Shown: positions 42,833 to 52,355, counted from the first letter of the stretch. The stretch is DNA of 64,000 nucleotides from Halioxenophilus sp964342265 (GCA_964342265.1 CAYFFE010000001.1:1-64000); one strand, 5' to 3'. Notes: generated by a model from the letters alone, not told the origin. A program made the numbers and translations.

Positions 42833-43981
42833 CTAATCCTTCGGCGAATCGAACAGGCTTTTCACTATGGCAGAAGAGTGAGTGTCTTTTTCGGCATCGT
42901 CTTTGGAATCAGATTCGGATTCATCAGCTGAGGTGGTGTCGGTGGATGTTGCAGGCGTGTCCTCAGTGTTGTTTTCCGAAGTTTTATCTTCCGTTGTTGC
43001 ACTGCTAAAGCCGCTGTTAAACGCCGCAACGTTGTTGGTCTCGGGCTTATCTTCGCTAGCCGGTGTCTCGGTAGTTTCGTTTGCCGATACATCCGTGCTG
43101 GCAGTTGGCGTAGCAGGAGTTGGTGTTGTGCTTGCAGGGCTGGCCGGTGTTGCCACTGCAGGCGTATCGTCGTTTGCCGTCGTTGTTAGGAGCGACGATT
43201 GTTCAGGAGCTTCCTCTTTTTCAACTTTTGGTTTACGACCGCGCTTTTTTGGCGCCGCTGGCGCTGGGTTGGCAGTGGCTTCGGCTTTGGGCTTGCGGCC
43301 GCGCTTTTTCGGCGCCGGAGCTGCTTCGCCAGTAGCAGCGGTCTCTGCTTTTGGTTTTCGGCCGCGCTTTTTCGGCGCTGGCTGGGTGCTTTCTGTTGCA
43401 GTGGTCGCGGCGGCCTTCGGCTTACGACCGCGTTTTTTCGGCGCCGCTGCTGCTTCAGTGGTTGCGGTTGCAGCTTTTGGCTTACGGCCTCGCTTTTTAG
43501 GGGCGGCCTCTTTTTCGGTTGTTTCCGATTTTGCAGCGGTGGCGCTAGCTGCTTTGGGTTTGCGTCCGCGTTTTTTCGGTGCGGCTTTTTTACCCAGTTT
43601 TGCGGCTTCTTTCGAAATCGCTTTGCTGATGTTATTGAATTCTTTAATTTCTTCTTTAATAGCTTTCGCTGTTTCTTTAGCAGCGGCAACCTCGGCTTTG
43701 GCTAATGCCTGAGCTTCTTTGGCCGTGGCCATTGCTTCTTTGGCCTTTTCGGCACGGGCTTTTTGTGCAGCCGTCTTTACATTTTTTACGGCGGTGGTGG
43801 CTTTGGATTTTGCCGTGGTGAGTTTCTTCGCGGCTGCAGCATAGGCTTTCTCGGCTTTTGCTACCGCCTTCTCGGCATCAGTGGCTTTCTTTTGTCGGGC
43901 TTTTTCTAAGTCTGCGGTAACTTTCGCGATGCTCTTTTCAAGCTCGGCAATCGATGCAACAGGTTTCTTTCGGGCGGCCAT
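42833..43981 (-). CDS. algP: AlgP-like DNA-binding protein with six AT-hooks
   Basis: 382 residues from the ATG at 43981 with AAAGGA upstream; the frame opens earlier at 44146. The N-terminal 130 residues are Ala/Lys/Glu-rich coiled coil, like AlgP/histone H1. Then six modules of Ala-Pro-Lys-Lys-Arg-Gly-Arg-Lys-Pro-Lys, each an AT-hook core (Arg-Gly-Arg-Lys-Pro), separated by Ala/Thr linkers. The last about 120 residues are acidic Ser/Thr/Glu-rich. Placement beside yheS and the TIGR02444 gene matches AlgP of Pseudomonas, where it influences alginate genes; the symbol rests on this synteny. Probably a nucleoid-associated protein. Confidence 0.82.
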   Translation of the reverse strand: MAARKKPVASIAELEKSIAKVTADLEKARQKKATDAEKAVAKAEKAYAAAAKKLTTAKSKATTAVKNVKTAAQKARAEKAKEAMATAKEAQALAKAEVAAAKETAKAIKEEIKEFNNISKAISKEAAKLGKKAAPKKRGRKPKAASATAAKSETTEKEAAPKKRGRKPKAATATTEAAAAPKKRGRKPKAAATTATESTQPAPKKRGRKPKAETAATGEAAPAPKKRGRKPKAEATANPAPAAPKKRGRKPKVEKEEAPEQSSLLTTTANDDTPAVATPASPASTTPTPATPTASTDVSANETTETPASEDKPETNNVAAFNSGFSSATTEDKTSENNTEDTPATSTDTTSADESESDSKDDAEKDTHSSAIVKSLFDSPKD

Positions 43982-45043
43982 GGATACGTCCTTTAAGTCA
44001 GTGAAAAGAAATAAATTGCGTGGCAAAAATATAATAACGCTACTGGTAAAAAAAATGTACGTTTTATCGCCTGATTGGCAAAAAAAATGTGCATTAATTG
44101 GATTTGGGATCGCTTTGTGAGTTTCTTGCAATGCAATTACGAACAAAATTGGCCGCTGCTAAAGATTTGGGGTTCGTAATGCGTTTCGACTAACAGCGCA
44201 AAGCCGCAAAGTAATTTGGTTAAACCGTTTGTTCTTTAACAAATCAGCAATCGCTAGTTTGCTACTTTGCGAGCGTCGTGAATTGTAAATGCCGTGTTCA
44301 GTTCAAGTAATGCTAGGTGTGAATCGGTAATTATGTCGGACCCTTATTAAGTGCTGTGATAAATGCCGACTGAAATCAGTATTTGGGTAATCAATCCGAC
44401 CGCTAACAGTCGATTGGGCGGTATTGCAAAATCACTAACTGCTCGTTCATCAAACTATCTAGCTGTGGCTAAATTACGATGCCGTTGTTATTGGCCAAAC
44501 AATTTAAGGCTCGGCCAATGAGTAGATCGGCGAGTCGCTCTCTGCAATGTTGACAAATGGCGCAAAAGCTCAGTGTGTGAGTCGTCTATAAAGCACTCAA
44601 AGTGTGTTGTTGCGCGCAACTTATCCGTTTGCTGGGTGCCTGGGTTTGTAAGGCGGTGGCGATCTTGGTATGTTCGAGCCCGCTCAGTGTGTTCAATTTG
44701 CCGTGAGCAGTGAACTCTTGCCTAACTGTCGGTCCAATATTTTTGCAACGCGCCACCGCTACAATACTGGCGGCTCAAATTGCCGTTTATTATGGCGTTG
44801 CGGTTTGAGCGAAATGGACGTTGGTACCGCTAAAAGGCTTCGATGTGTAATCTAAATGCATTACCATGCCGCAGGCACAGATAGGCGGCTCGCTGGGAAT
44901 GCAGTGGTTTAACCTTATTCGGGTTTTATCGTTGGGGGAATCTCGGTAAAGCTCAACTCTGCTCTAAGTGCAGGCGGTTTGCATTACCTCAGTAAAAAGT
45001 TCGCGGTCACTCTGTTAAATCTATCAATAAATAGGAACAAGCA
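43982..45043. other. 1-kb region without a credible gene
   Basis: No ORF longer than about 60 codons and none with coding character. Only mild structure: for example CAATCCGAC/GTCGATTG (about 44391-44416) forms an imperfect stem with one bulge. The left part should hold the algP-like promoter and the right part the FKBP gene promoter. No tRNA or known RNA motif was seen. Could hide a small RNA or be decayed coding DNA. Confidence 0.5.
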
Positions 45044-45841
45044 ATGAAATTTAAAGTAATTATTGGAGCCGTGGCGAGCTCGGTACTGTTAGCAGCCTGT
45101 AATGGCGAGAAAAAACAGGAAGAACAAGCTCCACTACAACTAGACACAACCGAACAAAAGGTTAGCTACATTCAAGGCTACCGTTTGAGCCGTCAGTTGG
45201 AAGAGTTGGAATTCAGCTTGGACAGCAGTGCCATGCAAGCGGGTATTGAAGATCACTTGGCGGGTAAAGAGTCTCGCTTCAGCGATACCGAAACGCGCAC
45301 TGTTATGACCGATTTCCAAAACTCTATGTTGGAAAAACAAAAAGAATTGCGCGCTAAGCAAGATAAAGAGCGCAAAGCCGCTGCCAAAGCCAATGCCGCA
45401 GAAGGCGAAGCTTTCATGACCGAAAACGCTGCTAAAGATGGCGTTGTAACCACCGACAGTGGTTTGCAGTACCGCGTAATTACCGAAGGTACTGGCGAGC
45501 AGCCGAAACCTACCGACAAAGTTACTGTTAATTACCGTGGTACGTTAATCGACGGCACTGAGTTCGACAGCTCTTACAGCCGTGGTCAACCCGCCACTTT
45601 TGGCGTAACTCAAGTTATTCCAGGTTGGACCGAAGCGCTGCAATTAATGAGCGAAGGTTCAAAATGGGAATTGTACATTCCTTCCGATTTGGCTTACGGC
45701 GAAACCGGTGCGCCTCCTTCAATCGAGCCAAACTCCACTTTGATTTTCGAAGTTGATTTGCTCAACATCGGCGAGCCGAAAAAAGTTGAAGCTGAAGCGG
45801 AAACCGAAACGGAAGAAGCTGAAGCCTCTGCAGAAGGTTAA
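45044..45841 (+). CDS. FKBP-type peptidyl-prolyl isomerase lipoprotein
   Basis: 265 residues. Lipobox Leu-Leu-Ala-Ala-Cys (Cys19). An N-terminal helical dimerisation domain (about 25-130, as in FkpA/Mip) precedes a FKBP domain (about 135-245: Val-Asn-Tyr-Arg-Gly-Thr-Leu, Gly-Thr-Glu-Phe-Asp-Ser-Ser, Gln-Val-Ile-Pro-Gly-Trp, Leu-Ala-Tyr-Gly). The tail is Glu-rich. Catalyses proline isomerisation and chaperones envelope proteins. Followed by a clear terminator. Confidence 0.93.
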   Translation: MKFKVIIGAVASSVLLAACNGEKKQEEQAPLQLDTTEQKVSYIQGYRLSRQLEELEFSLDSSAMQAGIEDHLAGKESRFSDTETRTVMTDFQNSMLEKQKELRAKQDKERKAAAKANAAEGEAFMTENAAKDGVVTTDSGLQYRVITEGTGEQPKPTDKVTVNYRGTLIDGTEFDSSYSRGQPATFGVTQVIPGWTEALQLMSEGSKWELYIPSDLAYGETGAPPSIEPNSTLIFEVDLLNIGEPKKVEAEAETETEEAEASAEG

Positions 45842-45863
45842 AGCGCACACGCCGCTAACCTGT

Positions 45864-45897
45864 AAAAAAAGCCCTGTTGCGAAACAGGGCTTTTTTT
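45864..45897 (+). terminator. Intrinsic terminator after the FKBP gene
   Basis: GCCCTGTT/AACAGGGC stem with GCGA loop (45871-45890), flanked by seven A on the left and seven T on the right; 23 bases after the stop. Works in both directions in principle; rep is convergent. Confidence 0.95.
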
Positions 45898-45957
45898 GTG
45901 TTTGCGACGGGGGTTTTTATCGCGGCAAACACACTGAGCGTCATCAGGCCGACCGAT

Positions 45958-47982
45958 TTAATTGTCCTCTTCGTCGAACATGGCCATTAAATTGGTGAGT
46001 GCGGCCTGGCCTTTTTGTTGATTTTCTTCCGGTGTGGCGTTACCAAAGCCTTCGAATTCCAAATCTTCGCGCGGTAATTCTTCGATAAAGCGGCTGTCGC
46101 TGGTTTCTGCGGTTTCGCCGTATTGTTTGCGTTTAGCAGCCAGCAGTAATGTTAAGGATTTTTGTGCGCGCGTGATTCCCACGTACGCGAGGCGTCGTTC
46201 TTCCTCGACGTTTTCTTCCTCAATACTGGTGCGATGAGGCAGGATGTCTTCTTCCATGCCTAAAATAAATACGTGCGGAAATTCCAACCCTTTAGAGGCG
46301 TGCAGCGTGAGCATTTGCACCTGATCTTGAATTTCCTCTTCTTTTTGCCGCTCCAACAAATCCATTAACACCAATTTGGTAATGGCATCTTTTAAATTAA
46401 TGGCCTCGCGGGCGGGATCTTCGGGCTTTAACATGCGGCCGATGGAATCGAGCAGGTAGTAAACATTTTCCATGCGCCGCTCGGCCACCTTGGAGGAGCT
46501 GGCGTTTTGATGCAGCCAACCCTCGTAATCGATGTCACTCACCATCTCGCGAATGGCGGACATGGCTTCGTCGGTTTCGGCATTTAGGCTGATGTTCATT
46601 AACCACTGGTGAAAACGCTGCAAACGTTGCAGGGCATTTTCCGACACCTGCGATTGCAAGCCCAATTCCTGGCAGGCGGTAAATAAACTGATGTCTCTTT
46701 GCGTGGCGTAACGGCCCAGTGCTTCTAACGTGGTTGGGCCAATTTGCCGACGCGGTGTGTTGATGATGCGCAAAAAGGCGTTGTCGTCGTCGGGGTTAAC
46801 CACCAAACGCAAATAGGCCATGATGTCTTTAATTTCGGCGCGGGCAAAAAATGAGGTGCCGCCGCTTAAGGTGTAGGGAATTTGGTGGTGCTGCAATTTC
46901 ATTTCCATCAAGCGCGCTTGATGGTTGCTGCGATAAAGGATGGCAAAATCTTGGTATTTGGCCTGACGATTTAAACGCAGGGCAATAATTTCGTTGGCCA
47001 CGCGCTCGGCTTCGGCTTCTTCGTTACTGCATTTAATAATGCGAATGGGATCGCCGATGCCCTTATCGCTCCACAGGGTTTTTTCGAATGTGTGTGGGTT
47101 ATTGGCAATAAGGTGGTTGGCGGTTTTTAGGATTCGCTGTGTGGAGCGATAATTTTGCTCCAATTTAATAACTTCTAAATTAGGAAAATCCACCGTTAAT
47201 TGCGTCATATTTTCTGGCCGTGCTCCGCGCCAAGCGTAAATCGACTGATCGTCGTCCCCCACCACGGTTAAGGTGCCGCGATCGCCAATTAATTGTTTGA
47301 CGAGCAAATATTGGGCGTTGTTGGTGTCTTGGTATTCGTCGACTAATAAATAGCGAATGCGTTTTTGCCAGCGCTGTAAAATATCCGGTTGATCTTGAAA
47401 TAACTGCACGGGCAATAGGATAAGATCATCAAAATCCACGGCGTTGTAGGCGCGCAACGCTTGGCAATAGCGCTGGTATACCAGGGCGATTTTAACTTCG
47501 CCATCGCTCTCGGCTTTGCTTAACGCATGGCCCGGCAAGACCTGATCGTTTTTCCAATTGGAGATAATATTTTGCGTGAGGTTAAGTTGATCGGAATCCA
47601 AATCGCCGTCTTTGAGCATTAATTCTTTAATAAGTGCGCGGGCGTCTTCGGCATCAAAAATGGAAAAGCCCGGTTTAAAACCCAGCGATTGATATTCGCG
47701 GCGAATAATATTCAACCCCAAATTGTGAAACGTCGAAACGGTTAACCCTTTGGCGGCGCTGCCGGTGACCAGCGATTGCGCGCGTTCTTTCATTTCTTTG
47801 GCGGCTTTGTTGGTAAAGGTCAGCGCGGCAATGTAGCGCGCGCTAATACCGCACTGCTCGATTAAATAGGCAATTTTGCGAGTGATTACGCTGGTTTTGC
47901 CACTGCCCGCGCCGGCCAGTACCAGGCACGGACCGCTGACGTATTGCACGGCTTGTTTTTGACGTGGATTGAGTTGAGTCAC
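45958..47982 (-). CDS. rep: ATP-dependent DNA helicase Rep
   Basis: 674 residues, matching Rep. SF1A motifs: Leu-Asn-Pro-Arg-Gln-Lys-Gln-Ala-Val, Gly-Ala-Gly-Ser-Gly-Lys-Thr, Leu-Val-Asp-Glu-Tyr-Gln-Asp-Thr-Asn, Gly-Asp-Asp-Asp-Gln-Ser-Ile-Tyr-Ala-Trp-Arg-Gly, Glu-Gln-Asn-Tyr-Arg-Ser, Thr-Leu-His-Ala-Ser-Lys-Gly-Leu-Glu. It lacks the UvrD-type C-terminal domain. Removes obstacles ahead of replication forks. The start is a GTG at 47982. Upstream, at 48065-48087, TTAGGGTC/GACCCTAA forms an 8-bp hairpin. Confidence 0.94.
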   Translation of the reverse strand: MTQLNPRQKQAVQYVSGPCLVLAGAGSGKTSVITRKIAYLIEQCGISARYIAALTFTNKAAKEMKERAQSLVTGSAAKGLTVSTFHNLGLNIIRREYQSLGFKPGFSIFDAEDARALIKELMLKDGDLDSDQLNLTQNIISNWKNDQVLPGHALSKAESDGEVKIALVYQRYCQALRAYNAVDFDDLILLPVQLFQDQPDILQRWQKRIRYLLVDEYQDTNNAQYLLVKQLIGDRGTLTVVGDDDQSIYAWRGARPENMTQLTVDFPNLEVIKLEQNYRSTQRILKTANHLIANNPHTFEKTLWSDKGIGDPIRIIKCSNEEAEAERVANEIIALRLNRQAKYQDFAILYRSNHQARLMEMKLQHHQIPYTLSGGTSFFARAEIKDIMAYLRLVVNPDDDNAFLRIINTPRRQIGPTTLEALGRYATQRDISLFTACQELGLQSQVSENALQRLQRFHQWLMNISLNAETDEAMSAIREMVSDIDYEGWLHQNASSSKVAERRMENVYYLLDSIGRMLKPEDPAREAINLKDAITKLVLMDLLERQKEEEIQDQVQMLTLHASKGLEFPHVFILGMEEDILPHRTSIEEENVEEERRLAYVGITRAQKSLTLLLAAKRKQYGETAETSDSRFIEELPREDLEFEGFGNATPEENQQKGQAALTNLMAMFDEEDN

Positions 47983-48266
47983 GCGTTTTGGGTTTCCGAA
48001 TTTTTGAATAAGTGTTTCATGGCCTGGGCGTTCGCCAAATAGTAAAAGCCAACTATATTAAGTATTAGGGTCCAAAACCGACCCTAAGACAGTTTGTTCA
48101 CCAACAGGCCATTAGTGTAAGTGGCCCGGAGCGAAACCGAAAGCTACGCGGCAACGTTCGCTGGTATCTAATTCAGTCTGTCTTTATTCAGCCAGCAGGC
48201 AACGCCCAGTCCATCGGTTGTAAACGCCGGCGTTGTTCGGAATTCAAACAATAATTAGCTGATGCA

Positions 48267-49979
48267 ATGGAATCCGATATTCATGTTTTAGTGGCAACGC
48301 CGCACGAAGGCGAGTTCGATCTTATCCAGGCTCGATTGGCGCAGTTTGACCAATACATTTGTCATTGGCAGGCGCAGCTTCCCGGCTTGGACAAGTTAAT
48401 TGCTACTAATGAATTTCAGTTATTGCTGTTGCAGCATCACTGGCTGAAAAAAACCTCGCAAATGCTGCTGTATCGGCTCAACCATCTGGCCAAACCCATT
48501 CCGGTGGTGGTGTTTACCGAATTCCAAGAATCCGATCTGGACGACCAGCTCATCGCCGCCGGCGCGGACGATTACTTCTCTTTGGATAACCTCACCAACG
48601 AACGCCTGGATCGACTCTTGCGCCACGCCGTGATTCGCTGCGACTACGAACAGCGCCTGGTGGCTCGGGCCAAATACGATCAACTGTGTGGCATCGCCAG
48701 CCGAGAAAAGTTTAACGATCGACTCAACCATGCGGTGAACGTCAATCGCCGCAACCGCAGCCGTTTTGCCGTGGCGTTGGTCGACATCAACCAGTTTAAG
48801 CACGTCAACGATCAGCACGGTAAGGCCATCGGCGATCAGGCCCTGGTGGAAGTGGCCAAGCGCTTGCAGCAAGCGGTACGCGACAGCGATTCGGTGGCGC
48901 GGTTGGCCAGCGATGAATTCATTGTGCTGGCCGAGGGGATTGATTCTCAGGAGGGCATTGAAGCGCTGGCGGAGAAGTTGGTTCGTCAAATCAAAAACCC
49001 CATTGTGTTGGGCAATATTACCCTGGAGTTGAGTTTAGCGGTGGGCGTTGCCGTATTCCCCGACAGCGGCGACGATGCCGACAGCCTCTTGGCCCACGTA
49101 GATCAAGCCTTGCAAGAGGCGAAAAGTTTGGCCGGCAACAACTACTCCATTCACCAACGCCAAAACGGCGGCCATCAATGTGCTGGCGAGGATTTGCACG
49201 GCGATTTGCTGCGCGCCATCAAGCGCAATGATTTACGCATTTGCTATCAACCGAGAGTGGATATCAACTCCGGTAAAATTACTGCCGTAGAAGCCCTCCT
49301 ACGCTGGCCCCATCCCGAAAAAGGCCTGCTCGCGCCGGCGGAATTTTTCCCCATGGCCAAAAGCAAGGGCTTGATTTCTACGTTGGGCTTTTGGGTGCTG
49401 CAAGAAGCTGTAAGCCAGTGGCAACACTTGAATTTATCGCTGGATCAGCCGATTGGCTTGGTAGTGAATGTGGCCCCGACCATGCTCGCCGAAGTAAAAA
49501 TGATCGATAAACTGCGTGTCTGTGCCGATAAATCCGCCGATGGTCAACTGATCGGCCTGGAGTTAGAGGTGGATCAATCCGCCTGGCTCAAGCAGGGCCG
49601 ATGCATTGAAGCGCTGTCGCTGGCCACCGAAAAAATGGGCGTGGTTTGGTCGGTGGATGGTGTGGGCAAAGGCTATTTGCCGCTTGGCGACATCGCCAGC
49701 CGGGCCGTGCAAAGCTTGGTGATCGATCGGGCAGTGATTGCGCAATCGGAAATCGATGACAACACCGCAGCCTTGGTTAAGGGCTTGGTGGCCCTGGGTG
49801 ATAGCCTGAATAAACAAATCGTTGCCCAGGGCGTAGAGAATTTACCGCAAATGCGCCTGCTGCAGGGTTGGGGGTGCCACCTAGTGCAGGGTTATTTTAC
49901 GTCGTCTCCGCTGACGCTTGGCGACTTACGAGTGCGCCTGTTGCAGCAAAAACGCGGGCAGCTGACCTTTCTTGGCTAA
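48267..49979 (+). CDS. Degenerate receiver-GGDEF-EAL protein
   Basis: 570 residues, soluble. Residues 1-125 resemble a response-regulator receiver but the phospho-acceptor position reads Leu-Leu-Leu-Leu-Gln-His-His instead of carrying Asp. Residues about 135-295 are a GGDEF domain whose motif is Ala-Ser-Asp-Glu-Phe (214-218), lacking the Gly-Gly needed for GTP binding. Residues about 312-560 form an EAL domain keeping Glu-Ala-Leu (342-344), but the second Asp of Asp-Asp-Phe-Gly is Gly, the Lys of Lys-Ile-Asp is Val485, and the general-base Glu is Gln521. Enzyme activity is therefore unlikely; a c-di-GMP receptor or scaffold role (compare FimX) is inferred. Confidence 0.88.
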   Translation: MESDIHVLVATPHEGEFDLIQARLAQFDQYICHWQAQLPGLDKLIATNEFQLLLLQHHWLKKTSQMLLYRLNHLAKPIPVVVFTEFQESDLDDQLIAAGADDYFSLDNLTNERLDRLLRHAVIRCDYEQRLVARAKYDQLCGIASREKFNDRLNHAVNVNRRNRSRFAVALVDINQFKHVNDQHGKAIGDQALVEVAKRLQQAVRDSDSVARLASDEFIVLAEGIDSQEGIEALAEKLVRQIKNPIVLGNITLELSLAVGVAVFPDSGDDADSLLAHVDQALQEAKSLAGNNYSIHQRQNGGHQCAGEDLHGDLLRAIKRNDLRICYQPRVDINSGKITAVEALLRWPHPEKGLLAPAEFFPMAKSKGLISTLGFWVLQEAVSQWQHLNLSLDQPIGLVVNVAPTMLAEVKMIDKLRVCADKSADGQLIGLELEVDQSAWLKQGRCIEALSLATEKMGVVWSVDGVGKGYLPLGDIASRAVQSLVIDRAVIAQSEIDDNTAALVKGLVALGDSLNKQIVAQGVENLPQMRLLQGWGCHLVQGYFTSSPLTLGDLRVRLLQQKRGQLTFLG

Positions 49980-50080
49980 TACCGGCCGATTCGCTTTAAA
50001 TTCAGTCGCTTAATAATAAGCATTTTCTAATAACCATCGGTTATGTCGAACTAAGTCTATTTTCCCTCCCCGACTCTGGG

Positions 50081-50086
50081 TATAAT
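50081..50086 (+). promoter_or_regulatory. -10 element upstream of typA
   Basis: TATAAT in CTGGGTATAATCGCGG, 36 bases before the typA GTG. No convincing -35 hexamer lies 16-18 bases upstream. Pattern match only. Confidence 0.45.
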
Positions 50087-50121
50087 CGCGGCCAATTTTT
50101 ACCCGCCCAGAGAATCTCCCT

Positions 50122-51933
50122 GTGATTGAGAAGTTAAGAAACATCGCCATTATCGCCCACGTTGACCACGGCAAAACCACCCTGGTTGATAAACTTTTAA
50201 GCCAATCGGGTACCCTCGATCGCAAGGACGAAGGTGCTGAGCGAATCATGGACTCCAACGACCAGGAAAAGGAGCGGGGCATCACCATTTTGGCGAAAAA
50301 CACCGCCATTCGCTGGAACGACTACCGCATCAACATCGTAGACACCCCAGGACACGCCGACTTTGGCGGCGAAGTGGAGCGAGTCATGTCGATGGTCGAC
50401 TCCGTATTGCTGTTGGTCGACGCCCAAGACGGCCCCATGCCACAAACACGATTCGTAACCTCCAAAGCTTTTGAGCGCGGCCTAAAACCCATTGTGGTGA
50501 TCAACAAGATCGACCGCCCCGGTGCCCGTCCGGACTGGGTAATGGATCAGGTGTTCGACCTGTTCGACAATTTAGGTGCCACTGACGAGCAATTGGACTT
50601 TCCGGTTATCTACGCCTCGGCGCTTAACGGCATCGCCGGCGATGACCCGGAAAACATGGCCGAAGACATGACGCCGCTCTATCAAATGATCGTCGATCGC
50701 GTGCCGCATCCGGATGTTGATCCCGATGCGCCTTTCCAAATGCAGATTTCCGCTCTGGATTACGACAGCTACACCGGCGTAATCGGTGTGGGCCGCATTT
50801 CTCGCGGTAGCCTTAAGCCGAACCAACAGGTGGTGGTGAAATCCGCCGATGGCACAGAACGCAAAGGCCGCGTACTGAACGTAAAAGGCTACATGGGGCT
50901 GCAGCGTGTCGACACCGAACTGGCCACCGCCGGTGACATCGTGTGTATTAACGGTATCGACAAACTGAGTATTTCCGACACCTTGTGCGATCCCGAAAAC
51001 ATCGAAGCGCTGCCCGCGCTTACTGTTGATGAGCCCACCGTGAGCATGACCTTTATGGTCAACGACTCGCCGTTTGCCGGCAAAGAGGGCAAGTTCGTTA
51101 CCTCGCGCAACATTAAAGAACGTTTGGAGCAAGAGCTGATTCACAACGTGGCTCTGCGTGTTAAGCAAGGCGACAGTGCCGATAAATTCATCGTTTCAGG
51201 TCGCGGCGAGTTGCACTTGTCGGTATTGATCGAAAACATGCGTCGCGAAGGTTTTGAGTTGGGCGTTTCACGTCCGGAAGTGGTGCAAAAAGAAATCGAC
51301 GGCGAAATCCAAGAGCCTTACGAGGCCGTGGTTATCGACGTGGAAGACGAGCACCAGGGCCCGGTTATGGAAGAGTTGGGCTTGCGCAAAGCGGAAATGA
51401 CCAACATGGAGCCCGATGGCAAAGGTCGAGTACGCTTGCAATTTATTGTGCCGTCGCGTGGCTTGATTGGATTCCGTGGTTTGTTCCTAACCATGACGTC
51501 TGGCTCGGGCATTATGACCAGCGTATTCGATCACTATGGCCCGGTTAAAATGGGCGACATGGCCGGTCGTCAAAACGGTGTTTTGGTGAGCATGGTCTCG
51601 GGTAAAACACTGGCCTATGCACTATACAGTTTGCAGGATCGCGGTCGATTATTCCTGGGCCACGGCGTCGATATTTACGAAGGCCAAGTTATCGGTATTC
51701 ACAGTCGCGCCAACGATCTGGTGGTTAACCCCACGAAAGCCAAACAATTAACCAACGTGCGCGCCGCCGGCACCGACGAAGCCTTAACACTGACTCCGCC
51801 GATCAAGCACACCCTTGAACAGGCGTTGGAATTTATTGAAGACGACGAACTGGTAGAAGTAACGCCCGAGAGCATTCGCATTCGTAAAAAATTGCTTAAC
51901 GAAAACGAACGCAAGCGCGCGAAAAATAAATAA
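50122..51933 (+). CDS. typA: Ribosome-associated GTPase TypA/BipA
   Basis: 603 residues with GTG start (50122). GTPase motifs: Ala-His-Val-Asp-His-Gly-Lys-Thr-Thr (G1), Asp-Thr-Pro-Gly-His-Ala-Asp-Phe (G3), Asn-Lys-Ile-Asp (G4). Domains II, III and V of EF-G type follow, then the BipA-specific C-terminal domain with a Lys/Arg-rich end. Assists 50S assembly, notably in the cold and under stress. Followed by a palindromic hairpin. Confidence 0.95.
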   Translation: MIEKLRNIAIIAHVDHGKTTLVDKLLSQSGTLDRKDEGAERIMDSNDQEKERGITILAKNTAIRWNDYRINIVDTPGHADFGGEVERVMSMVDSVLLLVDAQDGPMPQTRFVTSKAFERGLKPIVVINKIDRPGARPDWVMDQVFDLFDNLGATDEQLDFPVIYASALNGIAGDDPENMAEDMTPLYQMIVDRVPHPDVDPDAPFQMQISALDYDSYTGVIGVGRISRGSLKPNQQVVVKSADGTERKGRVLNVKGYMGLQRVDTELATAGDIVCINGIDKLSISDTLCDPENIEALPALTVDEPTVSMTFMVNDSPFAGKEGKFVTSRNIKERLEQELIHNVALRVKQGDSADKFIVSGRGELHLSVLIENMRREGFELGVSRPEVVQKEIDGEIQEPYEAVVIDVEDEHQGPVMEELGLRKAEMTNMEPDGKGRVRLQFIVPSRGLIGFRGLFLTMTSGSGIMTSVFDHYGPVKMGDMAGRQNGVLVSMVSGKTLAYALYSLQDRGRLFLGHGVDIYEGQVIGIHSRANDLVVNPTKAKQLTNVRAAGTDEALTLTPPIKHTLEQALEFIEDDELVEVTPESIRIRKKLLNENERKRAKNK

Positions 51934-51945
51934 GTCGGTAAATAG

Positions 51946-51973
51946 AGCACTCTGCCATTAATGGCAGAGTGCT
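51946..51973 (+). terminator. Palindromic hairpin after typA
   Basis: A perfect 28-bp palindrome beginning AGCACTCTGCCAT and its mirror, 12 bases after the typA stop, followed by a modest T-rich tail (CTTATTATTTG). Likely terminator. Confidence 0.75.
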
Positions 51974-52028
51974 GCTTATTATTTGCTTTGTTATTCAATT
52001 GTTTTCAAACCCAATCAAGAGCCAAACC

Positions 52029-52346
52029 ATGAAAATAAAATTAATTGTATTATTATTTCTGGCTCAGCTTGCCCTGACGGGTTGCGAAAAAGTTATTAAT
52101 AAAGCCGCAGCTGAGTATTTAAAATTAAACTTAAAAGATACCTGCGGCGAAGATGATCCTGAATGTATTGCCGCTGTTGAAGATCAGTTTGATCCCTGTC
52201 ACGAGCAATACGAAGACGATTGGAGTCAGTACATGGAAGCCAGCGATTCCGAGTCGGATGAGCGGTTAGAAATCTATTCCGAAAATATGTACAACTGCAT
52301 TGTGGATAAAGACGGCGACCCTTATTTTTATTACTCGCCGGAATAG
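52029..52346 (+). CDS. Small Cys-containing lipoprotein
   Basis: 105 residues from the ATG at 52029; an in-frame opening at 51969 lies in the typA terminator. Signal with lipobox Leu-Thr-Gly-Cys (Cys18). The mature part has four further Cys (Asp-Thr-Cys, Pro-Glu-Cys, Asp-Pro-Cys, Tyr-Asn-Cys), enough for two disulfides, and a strongly acidic composition; the end reads Asp-Lys-Asp-Gly-Asp-Pro-Tyr, resembling half of a calcium-binding loop. Family not recognised. Confidence 0.7.
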   Translation: MKIKLIVLLFLAQLALTGCEKVINKAAAEYLKLNLKDTCGEDDPECIAAVEDQFDPCHEQYEDDWSQYMEASDSESDERLEIYSENMYNCIVDKDGDPYFYYSPE

Positions 52347-52355
52347 TTTTAGGAA

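Noticed and set aside
42882..43712. 276-codon plus-strand frame opposite the AlgP-like gene
   Set aside because: Mirror frame caused by the repetitive Ala/Lys codons; the minus-strand frame has a ribosome site, AT-hooks and synteny.
44670..44855. 61-codon frame in the gene-free kilobase
   Set aside because: No ribosome site, no coding bias and no neighbour support.
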